This document shows positions 45,677-54,133 of a stretch of DNA of 64,000 nt, piece by piece (the first letter of the stretch is position 1; each line of letters opens with the position of its first letter). The stretch is from an uncultured Lacinutrix sp. (GTDB lineage: Bacteria; Bacteroidota; Bacteroidia; Flavobacteriales; Flavobacteriaceae). The translations under genes were made by a program, and so were the position numbers. Under the pieces are notes generated by a model. That model was not told where the DNA came from. It was given only the letters and a program-made list of their open reading frames with translations, and ran no database searches. The stretch is taken from contig CAKZMU010000077.1 in the NCBI GenBank assembly GCA_937129145.1, forward strand, positions 1 through 64,000, given 5' to 3'.

Positions 45677-46087
45677 ATGGAAAATTCAAAAATTGTAATC
45701 GGATATTTAATCTACTTACCTATAGTTATTACACTAACAATATTTGTATCAAAATCACTATTTAAAAATGGGCGCTTATTTATGATAGATATTTTTAAAG
45801 GCAATGAAGATATTGCTCTAGCAACCAATAAGCTTTTTGAAATTGGTTTTTACCTTATCAACATTGGTTTTGCTTTATACATTATGAAATTATATTACTA
45901 CTCAACAACAACTGAACTAAGTTACCAACGTCTAATGGAAATGCTAAGTATGAAAATTGGTGGCTTCACAATTTACTTAGGCCTAATGCTTTTCTTAAAT
46001 CTTTTTTTATTTTTTAGAGGAAGACGTAAATCTAAGCAGAGTTTAAGAACTCCTATTTCTCCAAAACCAAATAAAGAAGAGCTATGA
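45677..46087 (+). CDS. Small membrane protein, paralogue of the previous gene
   Basis: A 136-aa protein with three membrane helices (VIGYLIYLPIVITLTIFV, IGFYLINIGFALYIMKL, IGGFTIYLGLMLFLNLFLFF) and a basic cytoplasmic tail (RGRRKSKQSLRTPISPKPNKEEL) that the upstream paralogue lacks. Function unknown. It overlaps the epimerase gene by 4 bases, tying it to that operon. Confidence 0.72.
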   Translation: MENSKIVIGYLIYLPIVITLTIFVSKSLFKNGRLFMIDIFKGNEDIALATNKLFEIGFYLINIGFALYIMKLYYYSTTTELSYQRLMEMLSMKIGGFTIYLGLMLFLNLFLFFRGRRKSKQSLRTPISPKPNKEEL

Positions 46088-46983
46088 AAACAATAATTAT
46101 AGCTGGTGGAAGTGGTTTTCTTGGACAAGTTCTTGAAAACCACTTTACCAAAAAAGGGTACATGGTTGTCATTTTAACTCGACAACCTAAAAAAGAAAAC
46201 GAAGTATATTGGAATGCCACAGATTTAGGTAAATGGACAACTGTATTAGAAAAGTCAGATGCTCTAATAAATCTTACAGGAAAGTCGGTAGATTGTAGAT
46301 ATAACGAAAAAAACAAAAAACTCATTTATGATTCTAGAATCAACTCAACAAACATTTTGGGTTTAGCAATTAATCTTTGCGAGAATCCACCGAAATTATG
46401 GATGAATGCCTCAACAGCGACAATTTACAGAGATTCATACGATAAAGAAATGAGTGAAGAAAATGGTGAAATAGGTAACGATTTTTCAATGAATATTGCA
46501 AAGTCTTGGGAAAAGGCTTTCTATTCCATTACTAATCCAAAAACAAGAAAAATTGCTTTACGAACAGCCATTGTTCTTGGAAAAAATGGTGGTGCATTTA
46601 AACCACTCAAAATTTTGACAAAATTAGGTCTTGGAGGTAAACAAGGAAATGGCAAACAAAAAGTAAGCTGGATTCATGAACTGGATTTTGCTAGAGCAGT
46701 TGAATTTCTTTTAGAAAATGAAAACTTAGAAGGAAACTTCAATGTATGTGTACCAAAACCAACAGATAATACAACCTTAATGAAAAGTTTGCAAAAAGCT
46801 TTAGGAATACCTTTTGGAATTCCACAACCTAAATTATTATTAAATCTAGGAACAAGATTCATTGGTACAGAAACAGAATTAATACTAAAAAGTAGAAATG
46901 TAATTCCCGAGCGTTTATTAAATGAAGGCTTTAAATTTAAATTCACAAAAATTAATCTTGCTATAAAAAACTTAACGTTATGA
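46084..46983 (+). CDS. TIGR01777-family NAD(P)-dependent epimerase/oxidoreductase (SDR39U1/YfcH type)
   Basis: A 299-aa Rossmann protein. IIIAGGSGFLGQVLENHF is the N-terminal GxxGxxG dinucleotide motif; YWNATDLGKW, DALINLTGKSVDCRYNEKNK and the C-terminal DUF1731 region (PFGIPQPKLLLNLGTRFIGTETELILKSRNVIPERLLNEGFKF) define the TIGR01777/SDR39U1 family. The substrate is unknown. In Bacteroidota these genes often sit with DUF2071, sigma factor and photolyase genes. Both flanking genes overlap it by 4 bases. Confidence 0.88.
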   Translation: MKTIIIAGGSGFLGQVLENHFTKKGYMVVILTRQPKKENEVYWNATDLGKWTTVLEKSDALINLTGKSVDCRYNEKNKKLIYDSRINSTNILGLAINLCENPPKLWMNASTATIYRDSYDKEMSEENGEIGNDFSMNIAKSWEKAFYSITNPKTRKIALRTAIVLGKNGGAFKPLKILTKLGLGGKQGNGKQKVSWIHELDFARAVEFLLENENLEGNFNVCVPKPTDNTTLMKSLQKALGIPFGIPQPKLLLNLGTRFIGTETELILKSRNVIPERLLNEGFKFKFTKINLAIKNLTL

Positions 46984-47681
46984 GCTTCTTAACTGCAAAA
47001 TGGGAAAATCTTATTATGGCAAATTACGTCATAAACCCAGAAATATTAAAACCATACATTCCTTTGGGAACTCAACTTGATTTTTTTGAGGATAAATGCT
47101 ACATCAGTCTAGTTGGTTTTATGTTTAAAGACACAAAAGTATTAGGCTTAAAACTACCGTACCATGTTAACTTTGAGGAGGTTAACCTTCGATTCTATAT
47201 TAAAAATAAAGAAAAACGTGGCGTAGTGTTTATTAAAGAAATTGTACCAAAGTCTTTAATAACTTTTGTGGCAAACACTTTATACCATGAACATTATCAA
47301 ACTTGCAAAATGAAGCACGAAGAAGATAACGACAAAAATGTTTATAGATATAACTGGAAGAACAAGGCAAAGTGGCAAACGCTTTCAGTAAAAACTAAGC
47401 AAAATACGATTCCTCTTGATGAAAATTCAGAAGCTGAATTCATTGCTGAACACTATTATGGTTACACCAAATACAAAAACAAAACCTTTGAGTATGAAGT
47501 TAAACACCCAAAATGGGAGCAAAAAACTGTTATAGATTATAATATAAATGTGGATTTTGAAGCTAATTATGGTTCAGAATTCAAAATGCTAAATCAATTA
47601 ACACCAACATCAGTATTTTTAGCTGTAGGCTCTGACATATCAGTAGAAAATAAGCGCACCATAAACCCAATCTATCGATGA
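46980..47681 (+). CDS. DUF2071 (YqjF-like) protein
   Basis: A 233-aa protein. FLTAKWENLIMANYVINPEILKPYIPLGTQLDFFEDKCYISLVGFMF matches the conserved start of DUF2071, an acetoacetate-decarboxylase-like beta fold; LRFYIKNKEKRGVVFIKEIVPK follows. Biochemical role unproven. It is translationally coupled to the epimerase (ATGA overlap). Confidence 0.85.
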   Translation: MSFLTAKWENLIMANYVINPEILKPYIPLGTQLDFFEDKCYISLVGFMFKDTKVLGLKLPYHVNFEEVNLRFYIKNKEKRGVVFIKEIVPKSLITFVANTLYHEHYQTCKMKHEEDNDKNVYRYNWKNKAKWQTLSVKTKQNTIPLDENSEAEFIAEHYYGYTKYKNKTFEYEVKHPKWEQKTVIDYNINVDFEANYGSEFKMLNQLTPTSVFLAVGSDISVENKRTINPIYR

Positions 47682-47706
47682 AAATTTTAAACTTATAGCA
47701 AAAGCA

Positions 47707-47735
47707 TTGCAAGTCCGCTTTTTATTATATTTTTG
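47707..47735 (+). promoter_or_regulatory. Promoter of the ECF sigma gene
   Basis: TTG (47707-47709), 18 bases, TATTTTTG (47728-47735): a consensus Bacteroidota promoter 25 bases before the ATG, so the sigma gene is transcribed separately from the GbsR operon at least in part. Confidence 0.6.
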
Positions 47736-47760
47736 GGAGAGCAAAAATTAATAGCCATCT

Positions 47761-48315
47761 ATGTCAGGTCATGAAATAAATCCAAATAAGTGGATAGATT
47801 TGTATTCAGATTATCTGTTTAACTACACCATTACGCGTGTGAGAGATAGAGAGACTGCTCAAGATTTGGTACAAGAAACTTTTTTTGCTGGACTAAAATC
47901 CATGAAAAACTTTAAAGGGCAGGCTAGTGAACGTACATGGTTAATTTCAATTTTAAAACGGAAAATAATTGACCATTATAGAAAAATAAATTCGAACAAA
48001 GGCAAAGCCGAAGTAAGAATGAATTTGAATTTTAACGGTGAAGATGAAGGTGATTGGCTCGAACAACGTGTTGCAGACCCATTTGATAAAACAGCCGAAA
48101 ACAACTTAGAAAATACCGAACTTGGTTTGGCTATTCACAATTGCATTGGTAAATTGCCTCACAAACAAGCTGAAGTTTTTAAAATGAAAACACTTTTAGG
48201 TTACGATACTGAAACTATTTGTAATGAATTGGGTATCACAGCGTCTAACCTTTGGGTAATCATACATAGAGCCAGAACATCTTTGGCTTCCTGTATGGAA
48301 AAAAATTGGTTTTAA
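47761..48315 (+). CDS. ECF-type sigma-70 family RNA polymerase sigma factor
   Basis: A 184-aa sigma factor. Region 2 is WIDLYSDYLFNYTITRVRDRETAQDLVQETFFAGLKSMKNFKGQ; region 4 is IGKLPHKQAEVFKMKTLLGYDTETICNELGITASNLWVIIHRARTSLASCM. It directs RNA polymerase to stress or envelope promoters. The 86-aa zinc-finger-like gene after it, with a 9-base gap, is the likely anti-sigma factor. Region 4 is followed directly by the C-terminus, as in classical ECF proteins. Confidence 0.92.
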   Translation: MSGHEINPNKWIDLYSDYLFNYTITRVRDRETAQDLVQETFFAGLKSMKNFKGQASERTWLISILKRKIIDHYRKINSNKGKAEVRMNLNFNGEDEGDWLEQRVADPFDKTAENNLENTELGLAIHNCIGKLPHKQAEVFKMKTLLGYDTETICNELGITASNLWVIIHRARTSLASCMEKNWF

Positions 48316-48324
48316 TATAAAGCA

Positions 48325-48585
48325 ATGAGTAAAGATTATAAATTATTTGTTTCATGCGATAAAGCAGTTCATACTTGTGATAAAACACAGTATAAAGAGG
48401 CTTCCTTTTGGGAAAAAATAAAGCTCAACATACATCTTATATATTGTAAGGCTTGCAGAAAATACTCTTCAAACAATGGAAAACTTACAAAGCTTGTACA
48501 AAAGCCTGAAATTGAATGTCTAAAAGCTTCTGAAAAAGAAAAAATTCAGGAAAATCTCGAAAAAGAATTAAAAAAAGCTCAATAA
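48325..48585 (+). CDS. Probable zinc-binding anti-sigma factor
   Basis: An 86-aa soluble protein. INIHLIYCKACRKYSSNNGKL in the middle holds HxxxCxxC, the ZAS zinc motif of anti-sigma factors, preceded by SCDKAVHTCDK. It lacks a membrane helix, so it would be a cytoplasmic redox- or zinc-responsive anti-sigma partner of the ECF factor at 47761. The call rests on this motif and the position. Its end overlaps the convergent UbiA-like gene by 7 bases. Confidence 0.72.
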   Translation: MSKDYKLFVSCDKAVHTCDKTQYKEASFWEKIKLNIHLIYCKACRKYSSNNGKLTKLVQKPEIECLKASEKEKIQENLEKELKKAQ

Positions 48586-49409
48586 TTGGCAGTTGTTAAT
48601 AGAGCCCAAAGTATAGGAATTCCTTCTACCCAAAATCCGCTATAATAATTCTTTTGATTGACTTTGCTAAACACCACAAATAGCAAAAGCAATACACTTA
48701 CTATTCCCAAAATGATTGTTTTATTAATGTAAAATTCATCTTTAAAAAATTCTAATAAAAACATAAAAACAATCAATAAAACACCTATTATTTTGGTTCT
48801 TGCTACACCTATCCTTTGAGGGATTGTCGATAATTTAATGCTATCATACCTCATATCTCTAATTTCAAAAGGCAACATGGCAATAATCACATATAGATAA
48901 CGCTGTATGGCTTCAATCAGCACGTCATTATTAAGTGTATAGCCTTCATTTAATAACGGAACAATAACTGTTACAGCCATCCACACAAAAGCAATTACAT
49001 AAATTTTTAAGCCGCTTATTGCCCTTAAATTCCCTGCATCCATAAATACTTTCTTAGGTAAAAATGGAATGGCATATATAAATGTGATTACACCCAAAAC
49101 ACCAAAATAAACGATGGTTTCCATCTTAAGTTTGAAAGTAAAATATACTAAGCCAATAAAGCATAAAAACGAAAATATCTGTATAGCTTTTAACCAACCT
49201 GCCAAACTTCTGTGATGAAATTTTGCCAACCCAAAATACTTCACAAAATTATAACCAGTTACTGTCGCAAAAAAAATGAAATAAATAAAGTCTAAGTCTG
49301 CACCAACATTAAAATTTAAGAGTGTTACCCAAACCAATCCGCATACGGCTAAAGCCACATGAATGCTGCTGTTTATATAAAAATCGAAAATCCGCTTCAA
49401 AACTTGCAT
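48579..49409 (-). CDS. UbiA-superfamily-like membrane protein
   Basis: A 276-aa protein with about eight membrane helices. The arrangement resembles UbiA prenyltransferases: the first motif position reads NFVKYFGLAK rather than NxxxDxxxD, and the second reads EIRDMRYDSIKLSTIPQRIGVARTK, which keeps DMRYD-type acidic residues. With the first aspartates missing, prenyl transfer is doubtful. Bacteroidota homologues are annotated only as hypothetical or UbiA-like. Convergent with the anti-sigma gene and divergent from gcvP. Confidence 0.65.
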   Translation of the reverse strand: MQVLKRIFDFYINSSIHVALAVCGLVWVTLLNFNVGADLDFIYFIFFATVTGYNFVKYFGLAKFHHRSLAGWLKAIQIFSFLCFIGLVYFTFKLKMETIVYFGVLGVITFIYAIPFLPKKVFMDAGNLRAISGLKIYVIAFVWMAVTVIVPLLNEGYTLNNDVLIEAIQRYLYVIIAMLPFEIRDMRYDSIKLSTIPQRIGVARTKIIGVLLIVFMFLLEFFKDEFYINKTIILGIVSVLLLLFVVFSKVNQKNYYSGFWVEGIPILWALLTTANY

Positions 49410-49495
49410 ATTACAAATTTAGTCAAACTGTTAATAATGCCTTAAAATGGTTAAAAACTTTCAATATAAGCGTATTAAAACCGCTTTTATTTCCT

Positions 49496-49503
49496 TAATT
49501 TTG
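49496..49503 (+). promoter_or_regulatory. -7 element of the gcvP promoter
   Basis: TAATTTTG is a perfect TAnnTTTG match, 25 bases before the gcvP ATG. No -33 TTG at the usual spacing. Confidence 0.5.
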
Positions 49504-49528
49504 CGCTTCAAACTCAACCTTTTTTAGT

Positions 49529-52378
49529 ATGAATACAGATTCGTTTGCACTGCGCCACATAGGACCTAGAAGTAGCGACCATGAGGCGATGCTCAAAACC
49601 GTTGGAGCATCATCTATAGACCAACTAATTACCGAAACACTTCCTGATAATATCAGGTTGCAAAATCCACTTAATTTGGATGCAGCCATGAGCGAGCAAG
49701 AATATTTGCAGCACATACATGACATGGCTTCAAAAAACAAAGTAAACAAATCTTACATTGGACTGGGTTACCATCCATCTAATTTACCTGCGGTTATTCA
49801 GCGAAATATTTTGGAGAATCCAGGTTGGTACACAGCTTACACACCTTATCAAGCTGAAATTGCTCAAGGCCGTTTAGAAGCATTATTGAACTTCCAAACC
49901 ATGGTCACAGACCTTACTGGAATGGAACTTGCCAATGCATCATTATTAGATGAGAGTACTGCAGCAGCTGAAGCTATGGCGTTGTTATTCGCCGTACGTG
50001 AGCGCCAACAAAAGAAAGAGAACGTTGTGAAATTATTTGTAGATGCGCAAATTTTACCTCAAACATTATCACTATTAAAAACACGCTCAAATCCATTAGG
50101 AATTGAATTGGTCGTAGGCAATGTAAATGACTTTGATTACTCATCAGAATACTTTGCAGCAATCGTTCAATATCCTGGAAAAGATGGACAAATACACGAT
50201 ATCGAGTCGTTTATAGCAAAAGCTAACGATGCCAATATAAAAGTAGCTGTAGCTGCCGATATTTTAAGTTTAGTAAAACTAGAAGCACCTGGGAAATTTG
50301 GAGCTGATGTGGTTGTTGGAACCACACAACGCTTTGGAATTCCAATGGGTTATGGTGGTCCACACGCAGCTTATTTCGCTACTAAAGAAAGTTACAAACG
50401 TAGTATTCCTGGACGAATCATTGGTGTTACTAAAGACACTAATGGAAATCGCGCTTTACGAATGGCACTACAAACTCGCGAACAACATATTAAGCGTGAT
50501 AAAGCTACTTCAAACATTTGTACAGCTCAGGTTTTATTAGCTGTGATGGCTGGAATGTACGCTGTGTATCATGGTCCAAAAGGATTGGAATATATTGCTA
50601 ACAAAGTACATCATACAACTTGCAGTTTAGACAATGCTTTACAAGGTTTAGGTTTTGTTCAGGAAAATTCAGCGTATTTTGATACATTAAAAATCAAAGC
50701 GAATGCTGATAAGGTAAAAACAATAGCAGAAGCCAAAGGCGTAAACTTTTATTATCCTGATGCTGATACTGTCACTATTTCGTTAAATGAAACAACAACA
50801 CTTTCAGATGTAAATATCATCATATCTATTTTTGCTGAAGTTGCTGGCAAATCAGCTGACGAATTAGCTTCAATATCTAAAGCAAATAACGTTTTGGATG
50901 CTGTAAAAAGAACTTCTGAATTTTTGGACAACGAAGTTTTCAACACTTATCACTCTGAAACAGATTTGATGCGTTATATAAAATCATTAGAACGTAAAGA
51001 TTTATCATTAAATCACTCGATGATTTCTTTAGGCTCTTGTACCATGAAGCTAAATGCAGCTGCCGAAATGTTGCCATTAAGCTGGTCTAACTGGGGAAAT
51101 ATTCACCCATTTGCACCATTAAATCAAGTGGAAGGCTATTTAACGGTTCTTAAAAAACTAGAAGACCAATTAACAGAAATTACAGGTTTCGCAGCAACAT
51201 CATTACAACCAAACTCTGGTGCTCAAGGCGAATATGCTGGATTAATGGTTATTAAAGCGTATCATGAATCAAGAGGTGACCATCATAGAAATATTTGTTT
51301 AATTCCATCATCTGCCCACGGAACAAATCCTGCAAGTGCTGTGATGGCTGGGATGAAAGTAGTGGTAACAAAATCAACTGAAGAAGGAAATATTGATGTT
51401 AATGATTTAAGAGAAAAAGCAGAATTACATGCAGCAAATTTATCTGCATTAATGGTAACTTATCCATCTACACATGGTGTTTACGAATCTGCTATTAAAG
51501 AAATAACGCAAATCATCCATGATAATGGTGGGCAAGTATATATGGATGGTGCCAACATGAATGCGCAAGTAGGTTTGACCAATCCAGGAAATATTGGCGC
51601 AGATGTATGTCACTTAAATTTACATAAAACCTTTGCTATTCCTCATGGTGGTGGTGGCCCAGGCGTTGGCCCAATTTGTGTTGCCAAACAATTAGTGCCA
51701 TTTTTACCAGGAAATCCAGTCATTGAAGTAGGAGGCGAAAATGCGATTACTGCTATTTCGGCTGCGCCTTATGGCTCTGCGTTGGCTTGCTTGATTTCCT
51801 ATGGTTATATCTGTATGTTAGGAGCTGAAGGTTTAACTGATTCTACCAAAATCGCTATTCTAAATGCCAACTATTTAAAGCAACGATTAGAAGGTCATTT
51901 TGACACCTTGTATTCTGGAGAAAAAGGACGTGCAGCTCACGAAATGATTGTGGATTGTCGAGCTTTTAAAGCCCACGGAATTGAGGTTGGCGACATTGCA
52001 AAACGCTTAATGGATTATGGTTTCCATGCGCCAACGGTTTCATTCCCAGTAGCTGGAACATTAATGATTGAACCAACCGAAAGTGAAAGTAAAGAAGAAT
52101 TAGACCGTTTTTGTGAGGCTATGGTTTCCATTAGAAAAGAAATTGAAGTAGCTGACAAAGAAAATCCTAATAATGTGCTTAAAAACGCACCACACACTAT
52201 GGAGATGCTAACTGCTGATACTTGGGATTTTCCATATAGCAGAAAAGAAGCAGCATTTCCGTTAGATTATGTAAATAATAATAAGTTTTGGCCATCTGTA
52301 AGACGTGTTGATGATGCATATGGCGACCGAAATTTAATCTGTACTTGTGCTCCAATTGAAGAGTTTATGGAAGCATAA
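49529..52378 (+). CDS. gcvP: Glycine dehydrogenase (aminomethyl-transferring), P protein of the glycine cleavage system
   Basis: A 949-aa full-length single-chain P protein. FALRHIGPRSSDHEAML is the conserved N-terminus; the PLP lysine is Lys700 in HLNLHKTFAIPHGGGGPGVGP. It decarboxylates glycine and transfers the aminomethyl group to the lipoyl arm of GcvH. gcvT and gcvH are not in the window. No glycine riboswitch is visible in the 119-base upstream gap. A long inverted repeat follows the gene at 52415-52469. Confidence 0.98.
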   Translation: MNTDSFALRHIGPRSSDHEAMLKTVGASSIDQLITETLPDNIRLQNPLNLDAAMSEQEYLQHIHDMASKNKVNKSYIGLGYHPSNLPAVIQRNILENPGWYTAYTPYQAEIAQGRLEALLNFQTMVTDLTGMELANASLLDESTAAAEAMALLFAVRERQQKKENVVKLFVDAQILPQTLSLLKTRSNPLGIELVVGNVNDFDYSSEYFAAIVQYPGKDGQIHDIESFIAKANDANIKVAVAADILSLVKLEAPGKFGADVVVGTTQRFGIPMGYGGPHAAYFATKESYKRSIPGRIIGVTKDTNGNRALRMALQTREQHIKRDKATSNICTAQVLLAVMAGMYAVYHGPKGLEYIANKVHHTTCSLDNALQGLGFVQENSAYFDTLKIKANADKVKTIAEAKGVNFYYPDADTVTISLNETTTLSDVNIIISIFAEVAGKSADELASISKANNVLDAVKRTSEFLDNEVFNTYHSETDLMRYIKSLERKDLSLNHSMISLGSCTMKLNAAAEMLPLSWSNWGNIHPFAPLNQVEGYLTVLKKLEDQLTEITGFAATSLQPNSGAQGEYAGLMVIKAYHESRGDHHRNICLIPSSAHGTNPASAVMAGMKVVVTKSTEEGNIDVNDLREKAELHAANLSALMVTYPSTHGVYESAIKEITQIIHDNGGQVYMDGANMNAQVGLTNPGNIGADVCHLNLHKTFAIPHGGGGPGVGPICVAKQLVPFLPGNPVIEVGGENAITAISAAPYGSALACLISYGYICMLGAEGLTDSTKIAILNANYLKQRLEGHFDTLYSGEKGRAAHEMIVDCRAFKAHGIEVGDIAKRLMDYGFHAPTVSFPVAGTLMIEPTESESKEELDRFCEAMVSIRKEIEVADKENPNNVLKNAPHTMEMLTADTWDFPYSRKEAAFPLDYVNNNKFWPSVRRVDDAYGDRNLICTCAPIEEFMEA

Positions 52379-52414
52379 AGTTGGTTGAACATCGTAAAAT
52401 ATATTAAAACTTTT

Positions 52415-52469
52415 TTTGCCTTTAATTTTTTGCTATTATATTCGTTACATTAGCAAAATTAAAGGCAAA
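52415..52469. promoter_or_regulatory. Long inverted repeat between gcvP and the ketoacyl synthase gene
   Basis: TTTGCCTTTAATTTT (then TT) GCTA pairs with TAGC-AAAATTAAAGGCAAA: 19 base pairs with a 2-base bulge and a 15-base loop. The sequence after it is AT-rich (ATATTTTTTAT), so it may terminate gcvP; it also covers the region where the promoter of the gene at 52480 must lie (TACATTAG inside the loop). Confidence 0.65.
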
Positions 52470-52479
52470 TATTTTTTAT

Positions 52480-53538
52480 ATGAATATTAAAATTACTGGA
52501 ACTGGTAGTTATATACCAAATGTCGTTGAAAAAAATGAAGACTTTTACCAACATGAATTTTTAAATTCAGATGGGTCGACAATAAATTCTCCCAATGAAG
52601 TTATAATCGAAAAATTCAAAGCCATTACAGGTATTGGCGAAAGACGTTATGTAGTTGATTCGTTAAGCACGTCTAACATCGCCTTTTATGCAGCAGAAAA
52701 TGCCATTAAAGATGCTCAAATAAACCCTGAAGAGCTTGATTATATTATTGTGGCTCATAATTACGGGGACGTAAAACATAATTCACAACAAAGTGATACG
52801 GTTCCAAGTATAGCTTCTAGAGTTAAACATCTTTTAAAAATTCAGAATCCAAAATGTGTCGCTTATGATATGCTTTTTGGTTGTCCAGGTTGGATAGAAT
52901 CCACCATACAAGCCAATGCTTTTATTAAAGCTGGAATGGCAAAAAAATGCTTGGTTATAGGCGCCGAGACACTATCTCGTGTCATTGATAAACATGATAG
53001 GGATTCCATGATTTATAGCGATGGTGCTGGGGCTGTTATTCTAGAATCCACCAATGATGATGGAGGTATTCTTGCTCATGATAGCGCAACGTTTGCTTTG
53101 GACGAAGCGCATTATATATACTTTGGCGAAACGAATAATCAAGAGATAAATGATAAGCAATGCTATATAAAAATGTATGGCAGAAAAATTTATGAATTTG
53201 CCATAAGCAATGTACCTCAAGCAATGAAATCCTGCCTTGAGTTAAGTGGTGTAAACGTCAAGGATGTGAAAAAAATATTGATTCATCAGGCCAACGAAAA
53301 AATGGATGAAGCCATTGTACAACGCTTTTATAAGTTATATGATATGGAAATGCCAGAAGGCATCATGCCAATGACCATCAATAAACTTGGTAATTCCAGC
53401 GTTGCTACTGTACCAACATTATACGACATGATTTTAAAAGGCGAACTAGAAGGTCACAACATAAACAAAGGCGACATTATTTTGTTTGCTAGTGTTGGCG
53501 CAGGAATGAATATTAATGCTATAGTATATCAAGAATAA
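52480..53538 (+). CDS. 3-oxoacyl-ACP synthase III family protein (FabH-like)
   Basis: A 352-aa thiolase-fold enzyme. The catalytic triad is Cys135 (DMLFGCPGW), His269 (ILIHQANEK) and Asn305 (KLGNSSVAT), all intact. The N-terminus MNIKITGTGSYIPNVVEKNEDF is typical. It condenses an acyl-CoA or acyl-ACP starter with malonyl-ACP; a longer N-terminal loop (FLNSDGSTINSPNEV) than housekeeping FabH suggests a specialised starter. It starts a unit with a methyltransferase (2-base gap) and a glycosyltransferase. Confidence 0.9.
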   Translation: MNIKITGTGSYIPNVVEKNEDFYQHEFLNSDGSTINSPNEVIIEKFKAITGIGERRYVVDSLSTSNIAFYAAENAIKDAQINPEELDYIIVAHNYGDVKHNSQQSDTVPSIASRVKHLLKIQNPKCVAYDMLFGCPGWIESTIQANAFIKAGMAKKCLVIGAETLSRVIDKHDRDSMIYSDGAGAVILESTNDDGGILAHDSATFALDEAHYIYFGETNNQEINDKQCYIKMYGRKIYEFAISNVPQAMKSCLELSGVNVKDVKKILIHQANEKMDEAIVQRFYKLYDMEMPEGIMPMTINKLGNSSVATVPTLYDMILKGELEGHNINKGDIILFASVGAGMNINAIVYQE

Positions 53539-53540
53539 AA

Positions 53541-54104
53541 ATGTACGAAGGTAAATTTCCGCACAAGCGTTATAAACTCACATTTCAATTTTTACAAAAA
53601 CATATCTCTACAACCTCTTCAATTTTAGATTTAGGTGTTGAAAATCCTTTTACAAAAGTCATGCAAGACCATGGTTATAAAGTTGAAAACACACAGGGTG
53701 AAGATATAGATATTGATACGTCACGAATTGAAAATTCAACAGCCGATGTAGTAACTGCTTTTGAAATTTTTGAACATTTACTATCGCCTTTTACTGTTTT
53801 AAAGAGTATTAAGGCAGACAAACTGGCTGCTAGTGTTCCTCTTAGATTATGGTTTTCAACAGCTTACAGAAGCAAAACTGATAAATGGGACAGACACTAT
53901 CACGAATTTGAAGATTGGCAATTCGATTGGTTACTTGAAAAAGCTGGTTGGAAAATTATTGATAGGCAAAAATGGACCAACCCAACTAAAAAGATTGGAA
54001 TTAGACCCATATTACGATGGTTTACACCTAGATATTATATTATTTATGCCGAAAGGGTAAAAAATTCCAATATTGAAAATCCAAATCCCAAAAATGATAA
54101 ATAA
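53541..54104 (+). CDS. Class I SAM-dependent methyltransferase
   Basis: A 187-aa methyltransferase. SSILDLGVENPFTKVMQDHGY is motif I in a degenerate form (DLGVENPF instead of DxGxGxG), IDIDTSRIENSTADVVTAFEIFEHLL is the motif III/IV region with the E-H-L typical of Ubie-like proteins, and the C-terminus RWFTPRYYIIYAERV ends the sheet. Substrate unknown. It may act with the neighbouring ketoacyl synthase and glycosyltransferase on a lipid (inference). Confidence 0.8.
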   Translation: MYEGKFPHKRYKLTFQFLQKHISTTSSILDLGVENPFTKVMQDHGYKVENTQGEDIDIDTSRIENSTADVVTAFEIFEHLLSPFTVLKSIKADKLAASVPLRLWFSTAYRSKTDKWDRHYHEFEDWQFDWLLEKAGWKIIDRQKWTNPTKKIGIRPILRWFTPRYYIIYAERVKNSNIENPNPKNDK

Positions 54105-54133
54105 GTTTAACTTTGAATATTAAACGTTGAACT

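Noticed and set aside
49452..49466. ACTTTCA half-site upstream of gcvP as a third GbsR operator
   Set aside because: There is no TGAAAGT partner at 8 bases; a single 7-base AT-rich match is expected by chance.
49410..49528. Glycine riboswitch upstream of gcvP
   Set aside because: The gap is 119 bases, has no GC-rich tandem aptamer structure and no GGAG-type core; only a -7 element was found.
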